From: Bryobacterales bacterium
GTDB lineage: Bacteria > Acidobacteriota > Terriglobia > Bryobacterales > Bryobacteraceae
NCBI GenBank assembly: GCA_016721425.1
Contig: JADKID010000009.1
Span: 248,001-312,000 of the forward strand
Length of the DNA: 64,000 bases
Direction of reading: 5' to 3'
The position numbers and the translations under genes are program-made. The notes under the pieces were generated by a model. That model worked only from the letters and a program-made list of their open reading frames with translations. It searched no databases and was not told the DNA's origin. Shown here piece by piece: positions 40,970-49,726 of this stretch (positions are counted from its first letter, which is position 1; each line of letters opens with the position of its first letter).

Positions 40970-42363
40970 CCGCGCTGCAAGCGGCAGCGGCGTTGCGCGC
41001 ACGGCAGATCAGCAGTCTGGAATTGACATTGGGCTGCCTGGCGCGGATCGAAAAGCTGAACCCTCAGTTGAACGCCTTTATTACGGTGACGGCCGAGTTG
41101 GCGATTGAGCAGGCGAAGCGAGCGGACCGCGAATTGGCTGAGGGTCTGGATCGAGGTCCCCTGCATGGGATTCCCGTTGCACATAAGGACTTGCTGTGTA
41201 CGAACGGTGTCCTCACCACGTCTGGCTCGAAAATATTCGCCAACTATGTGCCGAGCTTCGACGCCGCGGTGGTGGATAACCTGCAGCGCGCGGGGGCGGT
41301 GATGCTCGGCAAAACTGGACTCCACGAGCACGCCTATGGGATTACGTCCACCAATCCACACTATGGAGCGATTCGGAATCCGTGGGATCCGGAGCGGATT
41401 CCTGGCGGCTCGTCTGGCGGCTCGGCCGTGGCGGTGGCAACCGGCATGGCTCTCCTGGCAACAGGTAGTGATACAGGCGGTTCCATCCGCGTGCCGGCGT
41501 CATATTGTGGAGTAACAGGGCTGAAGCCTACGTTCGGACGCGTCTCTAAGTTTGGCGCATTGCCGTTGGGGTTCACGCTGGACCACATCGGCCCGATAAC
41601 CCGAACTGTGAGGGACACGGCCGCCGCGTTGCAGGTAATGGCGGGCTTTGATGCGCGAGATACGGCGAGCATAGACCGGACTGTCCCGGAGTATATGCCG
41701 CCGGCAGGGGAGTTGTCGCTGGCGGGCGTGAGGATCGGAATCCCGCAGAACTTCTTTTTCGAGAATTTGGATCAGACGGTCGACAACGCTGTCCATTTCA
41801 TTGCGTACACGGCTGAAGATTTGGGCGCCGAGCTGGTCTCATTCCGCGTGCCGGACGGACGCCAGTTGAACGTGATTGCGCAGGTGACGCTGCTCGCCGA
41901 GGCTGCCAGTGTTCACGAGCCCTATCTCCGGCGGCGGAGGATGGAGTACGGTGACGACGTGCGCGCGCTGCTGGACATGGGGAGGCTCATCCCGGCGACG
42001 GACTACCTGCAGGCGCAACGCCTGAGAAAGAGAATCCTGGGTGTCTACCTGGGTCTGCTACAGAAGGCGGATTGTCTTTTGGTTCCTGCGACGCCGATCA
42101 CGGCGCCGCTGATTGGCCAGAGCGAGGTAGCGATCGGAGAGACGGTGGAAGATACGCGCCTGGCATCGACCCGTCTTGTGCGCGGCTTCAATGCACTGGG
42201 CTTGCCTGTGTTATCCATGCCGGCAGGGTTTTCGCCGGCGGGCCTGCCTATTGGCTGCCAGTTGGTGGGCAGGCCGTGGTGCGAGGCCGAATTGCTGCGC
42301 ATCGGTGCGGCCCTGGAGGACCGCACCGAGCTCTGGAAGCGGGAATCCCCCTACCAGACGTAG
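40966..42363 (+). CDS. Amidase-signature family amidase
   Basis: 465 residues from a GTG coupled to the previous small gene. The Ser-cisSer-Lys triad is in place: Lys in GIPVAHKDLLCT, then GGSSGGSAVAVATGM, and the nucleophile Ser in TGSDTGGSIRVPASYCG, followed by GLKPTFGRVS. It hydrolyses an amide or a biuret/allophanate-like compound; true GatA is less likely because no gatB is nearby. The 3' end overlaps the convergent porin-like gene by 13 bases. Confidence 0.93.
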   Translation: MTALQAAAALRARQISSLELTLGCLARIEKLNPQLNAFITVTAELAIEQAKRADRELAEGLDRGPLHGIPVAHKDLLCTNGVLTTSGSKIFANYVPSFDAAVVDNLQRAGAVMLGKTGLHEHAYGITSTNPHYGAIRNPWDPERIPGGSSGGSAVAVATGMALLATGSDTGGSIRVPASYCGVTGLKPTFGRVSKFGALPLGFTLDHIGPITRTVRDTAAALQVMAGFDARDTASIDRTVPEYMPPAGELSLAGVRIGIPQNFFFENLDQTVDNAVHFIAYTAEDLGAELVSFRVPDGRQLNVIAQVTLLAEAASVHEPYLRRRRMEYGDDVRALLDMGRLIPATDYLQAQRLRKRILGVYLGLLQKADCLLVPATPITAPLIGQSEVAIGETVEDTRLASTRLVRGFNALGLPVLSMPAGFSPAGLPIGCQLVGRPWCEAELLRIGAALEDRTELWKRESPYQT

Positions 42364-42996
42364 CTGATGTTGATGCTCGGGACGATGTCGAAGTACCAGC
42401 CATCGACCTTGCCCAGCACCGGCGTGATGATCTTGGTGGGGACTTGCGTCATGTAGGTGAGCACCTCGGCCCGCAGATGGAGTTTGGGGTTGAGCACCAC
42501 TCGGATGCCGCCACCGGCGGTGACCAGCGGCTTCCATTCGCTGGTATTGGTCAGCACTACCGTGGAGATGAAGGGCTGCATGATCGACGTGCCGCCCGTC
42601 CCCGTATACTGCTTCATCCCGCCGCCGGCCAGCACGTAGGGCCGCACCTTGGCCTTTTGTCGTTGAAGTAGAAGGCCAGGTCGTAGTGTACGGCCTGAGT
42701 CCGCCCCGTCATCTTGAACGACTTGCCGCCCGAGCTGAGCTCCATTTCATTGGACGCATACGAGTACCGCAGTTCACCGCCCAGCTTGTTGCCCAACTGG
42801 CCCAGGTAGCCGCCAAAGCTGTAGCCCGGCTTGAAGGCGGCGTCCACCGTGGCCGACGGACCGGTCACCGTGCGCTTGTTGTAGAACGATATGCCGCCGC
42901 CGCACCCACCTCGAAACGCTGCCCGAATGCGGCGGGCGCCATCGTGCCGGCAATCAGGCCGGCCAGCATCATCAGACCAATCCTGTGTGAAGACAT
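42351..42996 (-). pseudogene. Outer-membrane beta-barrel (porin-like) protein with two frameshifts
   Basis: Pieces in three frames form one protein of about 215 residues. The start at 42996 encodes a signal peptide (LMMLAGLIAGTMAPAAFGQ). After a missing base in the GCC-repeat at about 42891-42905, the frame continues ISFYNKRTVTGPSATVDAA and GGELRYSYASNEMEL. After a missing base in TTTT at 42655-42658 it continues KVRPYVLAGGGMKQYTG and ends INISYVW, with an aromatic-rich terminal strand as in small OmpA/OprW-like barrels. Each break needs one added base. The gene is either recently lost or carries sequence errors. Confidence 0.78.
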
Positions 42997-43046
42997 AACT
43001 ATCCTGTTCCTGTTCAGCTCTCGCTCTCAGTGGTCAGTTCCGAGCT

Positions 43047-46000
43047 CTAGTCGATCACGCGGACATCGACTACGCTGGCGTACCCGCCCTGACGGATTTG
43101 CAGCTTCTGATTCATGCCTTTCGGCACCTTGAACGGCACCTTCACTCGAATCTCGTTGATGCCGATCTGGCCAGGCACCAGATTGGATGACACCACCGGC
43201 AACTGGTAGCCGTTGATGTCCACCACCGGCTCCACCAATACCGTGGTATCGGCTGGCGCCGGAATGCCGGCCGGGATCTCCGGATTCGTCTTACCCATGC
43301 CGGTCAGATAGATGTAGAGTTCATCGTCGTTGCGGATGGGGTTGGCCGGCGTCACCACCGCCCCGTTGGCGGCGCGAATGACGGTTGGCACACTGTAGTC
43401 GTCAGTCAGCGCGGTGCGGAATACGCTCGGCGCCGTCGGCAGAATCGTCAGGTTGAAGTTGTCGCTCGCTCCGCCCGGCGTATGCAGCACCATCGTCACG
43501 TTGCCTTCCGCCTGATAGGGCAGTTGCGCGTTGATCTGGCTCGGAGAGACCATCAGCATCGGCACGGCCAGCCCGTTGACCGACAGGCAGCTCTCGCCCA
43601 GCGCCACCGGCAGCGGCTTCTCCTGCGACGCGATGTTGACCGCGCTCAGGTTCTTGCCCTCCACGATGATCAAACCGCCGGGCGCCACAGCCCGCGAGCG
43701 GTCTGCCGCGTTGGTCACCTTCGAGATCTGCGGCGTGGCCGCCGAGGCATCGTAGTTCCAGCCCAGCACCGTGAAGCCGGACGTTGTCAGGTTGATGATT
43801 CCACTGTTGTCCGGCAGTAGCGCCAGAGTCCGCGTGAAGGCCGATGTCGTGCTGCCCAGGATCGGCGCCTCCACCAGACGGGTGGCCTTGGCGACGGCCC
43901 CGGTGGACGGGTCCACGCGCTGGATCACGCCCGGACTGCCCTGCGTGAGCGCGCCCGTCCGGTAACCGGCCGTCCCCAGGAATGCGAAGCCCGACGACAG
44001 CCCCACCGTGTTATCCAGTTGCCGCACCGGCACCAGCGACGCGTTGTAGATCGTGTTGCCGATCACAAACTCATCGAAGTTGGAGGCCGCGTAGGCGCCC
44101 GCCAGAGCGGTGGAATCCTTTCTGGAAATCGTGAAGGTATCGGCGTTGGCATTGTAGAGCAACACATTGCCATCGGCCTGCGCCGCCAGGATCGACCCGC
44201 CGTTGGTCGAGGCCACCATCGCCGTGTTGATGTGAATCGTGTTCTCGTAGATGCCCAGCGTGGGCAACTCGATCGCCGAGCGTCCAAACATATCCACCCG
44301 ATCGATGGTGTGCTTCGGCCCGGCCACGCGTGTGGCGGCCAGAATCGCCCTGGCCGATGACGCCAGCGCCCGCGGATAGTGGCCGAACGGGAAGCGGATC
44401 GGCGGCCCCTGCTCCAGCGTCTCCAGGTCATATACGTTGGCATACTGCGAATTGTCGTTGCCCACCAGCAGGTAGCGGCGGTCAAATGTGATGGCCATTG
44501 AGGTCGGCGTATTGCCGGCCCGTAGCGCCGCCAGTTGCCGGTAGCTCGATCCATCGAAAACCAAAACTTCATTGGTATCCTGGCGCACGATGAAGAACCG
44601 GTTGCGGGCCGGATCGGCCAGCAGATCCACCAGATTACCCGGCACATTCACCATCGTGCCGCGCTGGTCGGGTTCCGGCAGGTTGATGAGCACGCGCACC
44701 GTCTTCGGAATGTTGACTGCCGTCGCCGAGCGCAGCGTGATCACGGCCGATTGCGTACCCTTCTGGTTGACGAACGAGCCCGGATCGATCGACACCTGCA
44801 CTGTCAGCGGGGTCACGCCACGGCTCGGCGAAATCCGGATGCCCGGCGTCCCGGTGGAAAGCGAAAACTCGGTGTTGGCGCCGCTCGGATCCACGATGGT
44901 CAGGTCCCTGGTCACGACGCCGGGGTTGCAGCCGTTGCTGCGGAAGACGAGATCCTCCTGCAGCGCCGTAACGCGCGGATTCTCGTAGACCCGGCCCACC
45001 GGCAGAATCATGACACCGCTCTCCGACAGGGCGTACATCACCAGACCGTCGGACGATAGGATGCCCTTCCCCGCCAGGTGCTCCGGCAGCTTCAAGCGCT
45101 CCCGTACCGCCAGGTTGTCGGCATCGGTCACCATCAGGAAGGGGGGGGGGAGGGCGTCGGCTCCGGAGCCCGTGACTGGCGTCGTCGCACCGTCCGTGGT
45201 GGTAGTCGTCGTCGCCACACCCTCCGGCACTTCGGCATAGATGATCCCCCGGTCCGAATCGATCGCGTGGGACCCGATATTCAGAAGACCCTTCGGATTC
45301 GGAAACTGGCTGAGGGCGCTGAGCGAATCGAACATCGCCCACCCCGCGAGATGATACGAACCATCCCTCGCCACACTGACCGCCCGCGGACCCAGCGGGG
45401 GCTCCGCCACATAGCCGCCCGAGCTCACATACTGCGTCGCTACGTCGTAGCGAATCAGGATCGTGTCCGTTACGCCGAAGATCTTCAGCCCATCAGCCGA
45501 AGCCTGTAGGGAGGCTCCTACGATCTGAGTCGGGAAACTGGACGGCGGCTGCGGCAGCGTCTTGGCAGTCACGCCAGCCACTGTGTCTAGGACCTGCATT
45601 GTCCCAAACTCCGGGTCGAACAATATGAACTGCCCACTCGTCACCACCAGCGCTTTGCCGTCAAGGCCAAACGCCACGCCGAACGGCGGATCAGACAGGG
45701 CGAACGTCTGCTTGTTGCGCGACTCCACCTCGATCACTGTCAGCGCGTTTCTCGGCGTGCCCGGCGTGGCGAAGTTGCCATAGTGCCCTACCACCAGATA
45801 TCTGCCATCCGGAGACAGCGCCACCGAACTCGGCTGCGACGCCACGTTGATCGACCGCTCCACCGTCCCCGATTCGATCGACACCACGTCGACCCGATTG
45901 GCCGTGAAGTTGGCCACATACAGCACCTGTCTCGGCTCGTCCAGCACCAAGTCCGCCGAATGGCCTCCCAACGCCACCACCTTGCCGAACGTCTGCGCGC

Positions 46001-46058
46001 TGGCGCCTGCCGACAATGCGAGCCAGATTGCTGCTATCCACAATCGATACGTAGGCAT
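43047..46058 (-). CDS. Large secreted beta-propeller protein with TIGR03437-like C-terminal domain
   Basis: 1003 residues with a signal peptide (MPTYRLWIAAIWLALSAGASAQ). The start at 46058 has GGGAGAG upstream. The bulk consists of repeated YVTN-type beta-propeller blades (VALSPDGRYLVVGHYG, FAFLGTAGYRTG). The last 220 residues hold VAPGGLIIVEGKNLS, LPVALGESCLSVNG, INAQLPYQAEG and ELYIYLTGMGKTNPEIPAG, the pattern of the acidobacterial TIGR03437 domain. Function unknown; such proteins are exported in large families. A 10-base cytosine run on the coding strand encodes a proline stretch at 45141-45150. No anchor is seen. Confidence 0.85.
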   Translation of the reverse strand: MPTYRLWIAAIWLALSAGASAQTFGKVVALGGHSADLVLDEPRQVLYVANFTANRVDVVSIESGTVERSINVASQPSSVALSPDGRYLVVGHYGNFATPGTPRNALTVIEVESRNKQTFALSDPPFGVAFGLDGKALVVTSGQFILFDPEFGTMQVLDTVAGVTAKTLPQPPSSFPTQIVGASLQASADGLKIFGVTDTILIRYDVATQYVSSGGYVAEPPLGPRAVSVARDGSYHLAGWAMFDSLSALSQFPNPKGLLNIGSHAIDSDRGIIYAEVPEGVATTTTTTDGATTPVTGSGADALPPPFLMVTDADNLAVRERLKLPEHLAGKGILSSDGLVMYALSESGVMILPVGRVYENPRVTALQEDLVFRSNGCNPGVVTRDLTIVDPSGANTEFSLSTGTPGIRISPSRGVTPLTVQVSIDPGSFVNQKGTQSAVITLRSATAVNIPKTVRVLINLPEPDQRGTMVNVPGNLVDLLADPARNRFFIVRQDTNEVLVFDGSSYRQLAALRAGNTPTSMAITFDRRYLLVGNDNSQYANVYDLETLEQGPPIRFPFGHYPRALASSARAILAATRVAGPKHTIDRVDMFGRSAIELPTLGIYENTIHINTAMVASTNGGSILAAQADGNVLLYNANADTFTISRKDSTALAGAYAASNFDEFVIGNTIYNASLVPVRQLDNTVGLSSGFAFLGTAGYRTGALTQGSPGVIQRVDPSTGAVAKATRLVEAPILGSTTSAFTRTLALLPDNSGIINLTTSGFTVLGWNYDASAATPQISKVTNAADRSRAVAPGGLIIVEGKNLSAVNIASQEKPLPVALGESCLSVNGLAVPMLMVSPSQINAQLPYQAEGNVTMVLHTPGGASDNFNLTILPTAPSVFRTALTDDYSVPTVIRAANGAVVTPANPIRNDDELYIYLTGMGKTNPEIPAGIPAPADTTVLVEPVVDINGYQLPVVSSNLVPGQIGINEIRVKVPFKVPKGMNQKLQIRQGGYASVVDVRVID

Positions 46059-46115
46059 CGTTCTCTCCCTCAACTCATTGCCACACTTCTACGGACACAA
46101 CGACCGCGCCTGCCC

Positions 46116-46144
46116 CAGCAGCGGGCCCCGAGGGGCCGCTGCTG
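46116..46144 (-). terminator. GC-rich hairpin between the Tad operon and the propeller gene
   Basis: Inverted repeat with arms CAGCAGCGG and CCGCTGCTG closing over a short extra stem. It lies after the stop of the 33-residue membrane protein and before the 1003-residue gene. No T-run follows it on the minus strand, so it is not a standard intrinsic terminator; it may attenuate or protect the mRNA end. A second, shorter GC repeat (GCGCG/CGCGC) sits at about 46168-46183. Confidence 0.35.
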
Positions 46145-46182
46145 CTCGGGCACCGTTCGTTTTACCGCGCGCTCGACGCGCG

Positions 46183-46284
46183 CTATTCCTCGGCGTTACG
46201 GCTCTTGCGGCGCAGGATAATGGCGCCAATAAACACGATCGCCAACACGGCACATACGATTCGAACTACTGAGCTGGATTCCAT
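46183..46284 (-). CDS. Small single-span membrane protein (33 residues)
   Basis: An open frame too short for routine calling. The ATG at 46284 has AAGGAAG 7 bases upstream. The protein is MESSSVVRIVC followed by a hydrophobic span AVLAIVFIGAIIL and a positive end RRKSRNAEE, then TAG. This is a canonical N-out/C-in small membrane protein or a stand-alone sorting-tail-like peptide. It is the last gene of the minus-strand Tad set, 76 bases after tadC. Function unknown. Confidence 0.65.
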   Translation of the reverse strand: MESSSVVRIVCAVLAIVFIGAIILRRKSRNAEE

Positions 46285-46360
46285 TGAGATTCTTCCTTTC
46301 CGTTTCCCGCGATTTTAACCAACAGAGTTTTCGTGAGGCTCCTCCGTTTGGGGAGGCCAC

Positions 46361-47281
46361 TCACACGCCAGACATCATCGGGAGAAGCTCCCGGACGATC
46401 TTGACAGCCACAGGTCCAACCGTCACTACGAAGAGCGACGGCAAAATGCAAAAGAAAATCGGGAACACCAGCTTGACACCAAGCTTGGCAGCCTTCTCCT
46501 CGGCGATCTGCCGGGCCTGCACACGCATATAGTCCGCGTGCGCCCTCAGGCTCTGAGCAACACCAGTCCCAAACCGGTCAGCCTGGATCAGAACCGCCAC
46601 CAACTTCTTCAGATCATCCACCGCAGTGCGCTCAGCCAGATTCCTCAAAGCCTCCGACCGGCGCTTGCCTGCTTTGAGCTCCAGGTTGACCATCGCGAAT
46701 TCTTCACTGATCTCCGGGTGCGCATGTTCCAGTTCCTTCGCAACCTGAATGATCGCCTGATCCAGGCCCAACCCGGACTCAACGCAAACAACCATGAGAT
46801 CCAACGAATTCGGGAGCCCGCGCCGGATCTGCTTCTGCCTTCGGCGCGACGCCATCGATACATACTCGTTCGGACCAAAGAAGCCCAGGCCCGCCGCGGC
46901 CAACACGGCCGTTACCTTGTTGAAACCCTCGGCCGAGGAGTTCCACACGACTGCCGACATCACCAAGGGCAGCACAACGCCCATCACAACCTTCGCGCCA
47001 TAGAGCATCCGTAGCGCGTTCGGCCCTCGAATCCCGGCCCGCACCAGGCGTCGCTGCATCACCGAGAGATCCTTCGGCGATGCCGGCAGAACCGTGCCCA
47101 GTCGATTGAGCATCTCTCGGAATACCAGGCTCGGATGCGTTGGAGCTACTTCCTCGTCATGCACCCCAATGCCAGTCACCCGTTCGATCGCCTCCTTCGG
47201 CCGAAGCCAGAGCTTCATACCAAGGAGCCCAATTCCGATCGCCACAGCGAGGAAGATTACGAAACTGATGAGAAAAGTCAT
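46361..47281 (-). CDS. tadC: Tad pilus inner-membrane platform protein TadC
   Basis: 306 residues, type II secretion F (GspF) domain. N-terminal membrane segments (MTFLISFVIFLAVAIGIGLLG), LPNSLDLMVVCVESGLGLDQAI, and VLIQADRFGTGVAQSLRAHAD are the T2SSF signatures. Two hydrophobic segments close the protein (VKLVFPIFFCILPSLFVVTVG). With TadB it forms the platform on which the TadA ATPase acts. A ribosome site (AAGGAA) lies just after the restored TadB end. Confidence 0.92.
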   Translation of the reverse strand: MTFLISFVIFLAVAIGIGLLGMKLWLRPKEAIERVTGIGVHDEEVAPTHPSLVFREMLNRLGTVLPASPKDLSVMQRRLVRAGIRGPNALRMLYGAKVVMGVVLPLVMSAVVWNSSAEGFNKVTAVLAAAGLGFFGPNEYVSMASRRRQKQIRRGLPNSLDLMVVCVESGLGLDQAIIQVAKELEHAHPEISEEFAMVNLELKAGKRRSEALRNLAERTAVDDLKKLVAVLIQADRFGTGVAQSLRAHADYMRVQARQIAEEKAAKLGVKLVFPIFFCILPSLFVVTVGPVAVKIVRELLPMMSGV

Positions 47282-48279
47282 GCTCTACGTTTCCTTCGCC
47301 GCCCTACACTTCGATGTTCACAATCTTCTTGATAATGAGGTATCCCAGTATCTGTAAGCCGATCGCACCAAGAGCCATGTAATTTCCCCGTCTCTTCGCG
47401 CACAAAGAACGTGACGTAATCAGGATTGGAGATAAACATGAACCCCGCAACTGCGCACGGGATACTCGACAGAGCCATCCCTGTCATGCGTCCGTGTGCG
47501 CTGATGGCCTTGATCTTGCCCCGCAACTTGAATCGCTCCCGGATCACGTAGGCCAGTTTGTCCAGGATCTCCGCCAGATTGCCGCCCGTGCGCTTCTGCA
47601 GGAGTACGGCTGACACAAAGAAGTGCACGTCGAGAGAAGGCACGCGCTGGGCGAGCTTCTGGAGCGCCGACTCCAACGGCAGACCCAGATTGTGCTCCTC
47701 AAATGTACGGCGGAACTCGCCGGCGAGAGGCTCCTGGAATTCCCGGTGGAGCATCTCGAGGGACACGGAAAAGGCATGGCCAGCTCTCATCGATCTCGCG
47801 ACAAATTCCAGACTTTCCGGAAACTGCTCCTCGAATTTGCTCTGCCGGGCTCGCTTCTTCCGCATCACCTGAAGCAGAGGAAGGCAGCCGCATAGGAGCG
47901 CGGGGATGAAGGCGGCCTGCTGTAAATTCACAGGAAGGAATAGCCACCCTACGGCGAACCCGGCCAGAAAAAGGGCCAGACACATATGGATCAGTCTTGC
48001 CGGCTTCCATTTCAGGCCCGCCTGTTCGAGCAGGATTCGCAATCGGTCCTGCAACTCGAACTTGCGCATGATCTTCAGGACGATCTTCCCGGTAACCTTG
48101 TCCTCAACGGGCAGCAGGGACATCTGAGCCTTGCCCTTGGCGCCTTTGCCCGATCGATTGGAACCCAGCAGGCGGTTCTTGATTTTGTCAGCGTCCGCGC
48201 TCTTGAAGGCATTGGACATAGCCCACCATGCCCCCACGGCGACTGCCCAGACTGCCAACATGATCAATAAGAAGTTCAT
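47278..48279 (-). CDS. tadB: Tad pilus inner-membrane platform protein TadB, frameshifted near its C-terminus
   Basis: As read, 333 residues. The first 300 are a normal TadB: an N-terminal membrane segment, FEEQFPESLEFVARSMRAGHAF and LDKLAYVIRERFKLRGKI of the GspF domain, then ALSSIPCAVAGFMFI. After VREETGKL the frame goes into a basic tail overlapping the tadC start. The neighbouring frame encodes the expected final membrane helix MALGAIGLQILGYLIIKK and VNIEV, ending at 47304. A single extra base near 47381-47386 explains this. The corrected end leaves 22 bases and a ribosome site before tadC. Confidence 0.88.
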   Translation of the reverse strand: MNFLLIMLAVWAVAVGAWWAMSNAFKSADADKIKNRLLGSNRSGKGAKGKAQMSLLPVEDKVTGKIVLKIMRKFELQDRLRILLEQAGLKWKPARLIHMCLALFLAGFAVGWLFLPVNLQQAAFIPALLCGCLPLLQVMRKKRARQSKFEEQFPESLEFVARSMRAGHAFSVSLEMLHREFQEPLAGEFRRTFEEHNLGLPLESALQKLAQRVPSLDVHFFVSAVLLQKRTGGNLAEILDKLAYVIRERFKLRGKIKAISAHGRMTGMALSSIPCAVAGFMFISNPDYVTFFVREETGKLHGSWCDRLTDTGIPHYQEDCEHRSVGRRRKRRA

Positions 48280-48283
48280 GGCC

Positions 48284-49645
48284 TCAGATCTCCACTACTT
48301 CATCGAACAGGTCGGACCGCAGCCGGATTCCAGCCGCGATGAGCTTCTCGTAGAACTTCGGCCGAATGCCCGTAGCGGCAAACCGGCCCAGGACACGGCC
48401 CTCTGGTGAGAGTCCACGCTTCTCAAAGACAAAGATGTCTTGCAGCGTGACCACTTCGCCCTCCATGCCAGTCACTTCAGTGATATTGGTGACTCGCCGC
48501 GATCCGTCACTCAGTCGGGCGGCCTGCACGAGGATATGCACGGCGCTGGCAATCTGCTGTCGGATGGAGATCAGCTGCATGCTGGAGTTGGCCAGCGAAA
48601 CCATTACTTCCAGCCGGCTAATGCCATCCCGCGGGGTGTTGGCGTGAATCGTGGTCAGCGAGCCATCGTGGCCGGTGTTCATCGCCTGCAACATGTCCAG
48701 AGCTTCGGGGCCGCGAACCTCGCCGACTACAATCCGGTCGGGCCGCATTCTCAAACAATTGACCAGCAATTCCCGCTGCCGGACCGCGCCATTCCCTTCG
48801 AGGTTCGGGGGCCGGGTCTCCAACCGGACCACGTGCGGTTGCTTCAACTGCAACTCGGCAGCATCCTCGATGGTGACGATTCGCTCCTTGGGATTGATGA
48901 ACAGGGAGAGTGCGTTGAGCAGAGTCGTCTTACCGGAGCCCGTACCGCCGATGATGATGATGTTCATCTTGGCCTTGACGGCTGACTCAAGCAACTCCAT
49001 CATGCCGCGGGTCATTGACTTTTTCTCTACCAGGTCAGCCGGCATCAGCTTATCCTGGGAAAATCGGCGAATGGACATGGTCGGCCCGTCGAGAGCAAGG
49101 GGGGCAATGATCGCGTTGACGCGGCTGCCGTCCAGAAGCCTGGCGTCGACCATTGGATTCGATTCGTCGACACGACGCCCCACCTGGCTGACGATCTTGT
49201 CGATGATTCGAAGCAGATGCTGGTCGTCGCGAAACGTGACGCTGGTGAGCTCGAGAACGCCCTTCCGCTCAACGTATACTTGCTTGCTGCCGTTCACCAG
49301 GATGTCCGAGATCGTCGGGTCAGACAGTAGCGGCTCCAACGGACCGAGGCCGAAGACTTCGTCCAGAACTTCGTCGCAGATCTGTTGCTTTTCCAGCGCG
49401 CTCAACAGGGTCGGCTCGCCGTCGATCAGCGAAATCAGTGCCTGGCGAACCTCGCCCCGCACCCGCTGGTTGTCGATCGTCGCGAGAGCCTCGAGATTGA
49501 TCTTATCCAGCAGCTTCCGGTGAAGCGTGAACTTCAGCTCCTGGTATTCCGGCTTCAACGAGGACTTAGGGCGGCCAGCGTTCTTCAGAAGACGCTGCTC
49601 CCAACTCAGTTGCTGTGCCGGTTTTTGATCCATCGTCGGAATCAT
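48284..49645 (-). CDS. cpaF: Tad pilus assembly ATPase TadA/CpaF
   Basis: 453 residues from the ATG at 49645 with AAGGGAAG upstream. Walker A is IIGGTGSGKTTLLNAL at about 233-240, the Asp box region is VTIEDAAELQL, Walker B is PDRIVVGEVRGPEAL, and the His box is GHDGSLTTIHANT. It is a type IV/II secretion ATPase that powers pilus extension and in Tad systems also retraction. It sits in the standard order cpaE-cpaF-tadB-tadC. Confidence 0.95.
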   Translation of the reverse strand: MIPTMDQKPAQQLSWEQRLLKNAGRPKSSLKPEYQELKFTLHRKLLDKINLEALATIDNQRVRGEVRQALISLIDGEPTLLSALEKQQICDEVLDEVFGLGPLEPLLSDPTISDILVNGSKQVYVERKGVLELTSVTFRDDQHLLRIIDKIVSQVGRRVDESNPMVDARLLDGSRVNAIIAPLALDGPTMSIRRFSQDKLMPADLVEKKSMTRGMMELLESAVKAKMNIIIIGGTGSGKTTLLNALSLFINPKERIVTIEDAAELQLKQPHVVRLETRPPNLEGNGAVRQRELLVNCLRMRPDRIVVGEVRGPEALDMLQAMNTGHDGSLTTIHANTPRDGISRLEVMVSLANSSMQLISIRQQIASAVHILVQAARLSDGSRRVTNITEVTGMEGEVVTLQDIFVFEKRGLSPEGRVLGRFAATGIRPKFYEKLIAAGIRLRSDLFDEVVEI

Positions 49646-49726
49646 GTTCGCTTCCCTTGGTTCGACTGGGCTGTGGCAATATGCCTTCAATTACTCAATC
49701 GGACGCACCGGCTAAAAACTTGAGAG

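Noticed and set aside
46266..46451. 61-residue minus-strand open frame
   Set aside because: It overlaps the 3' end of tadC and the better-supported 33-residue gene; no ribosome site.
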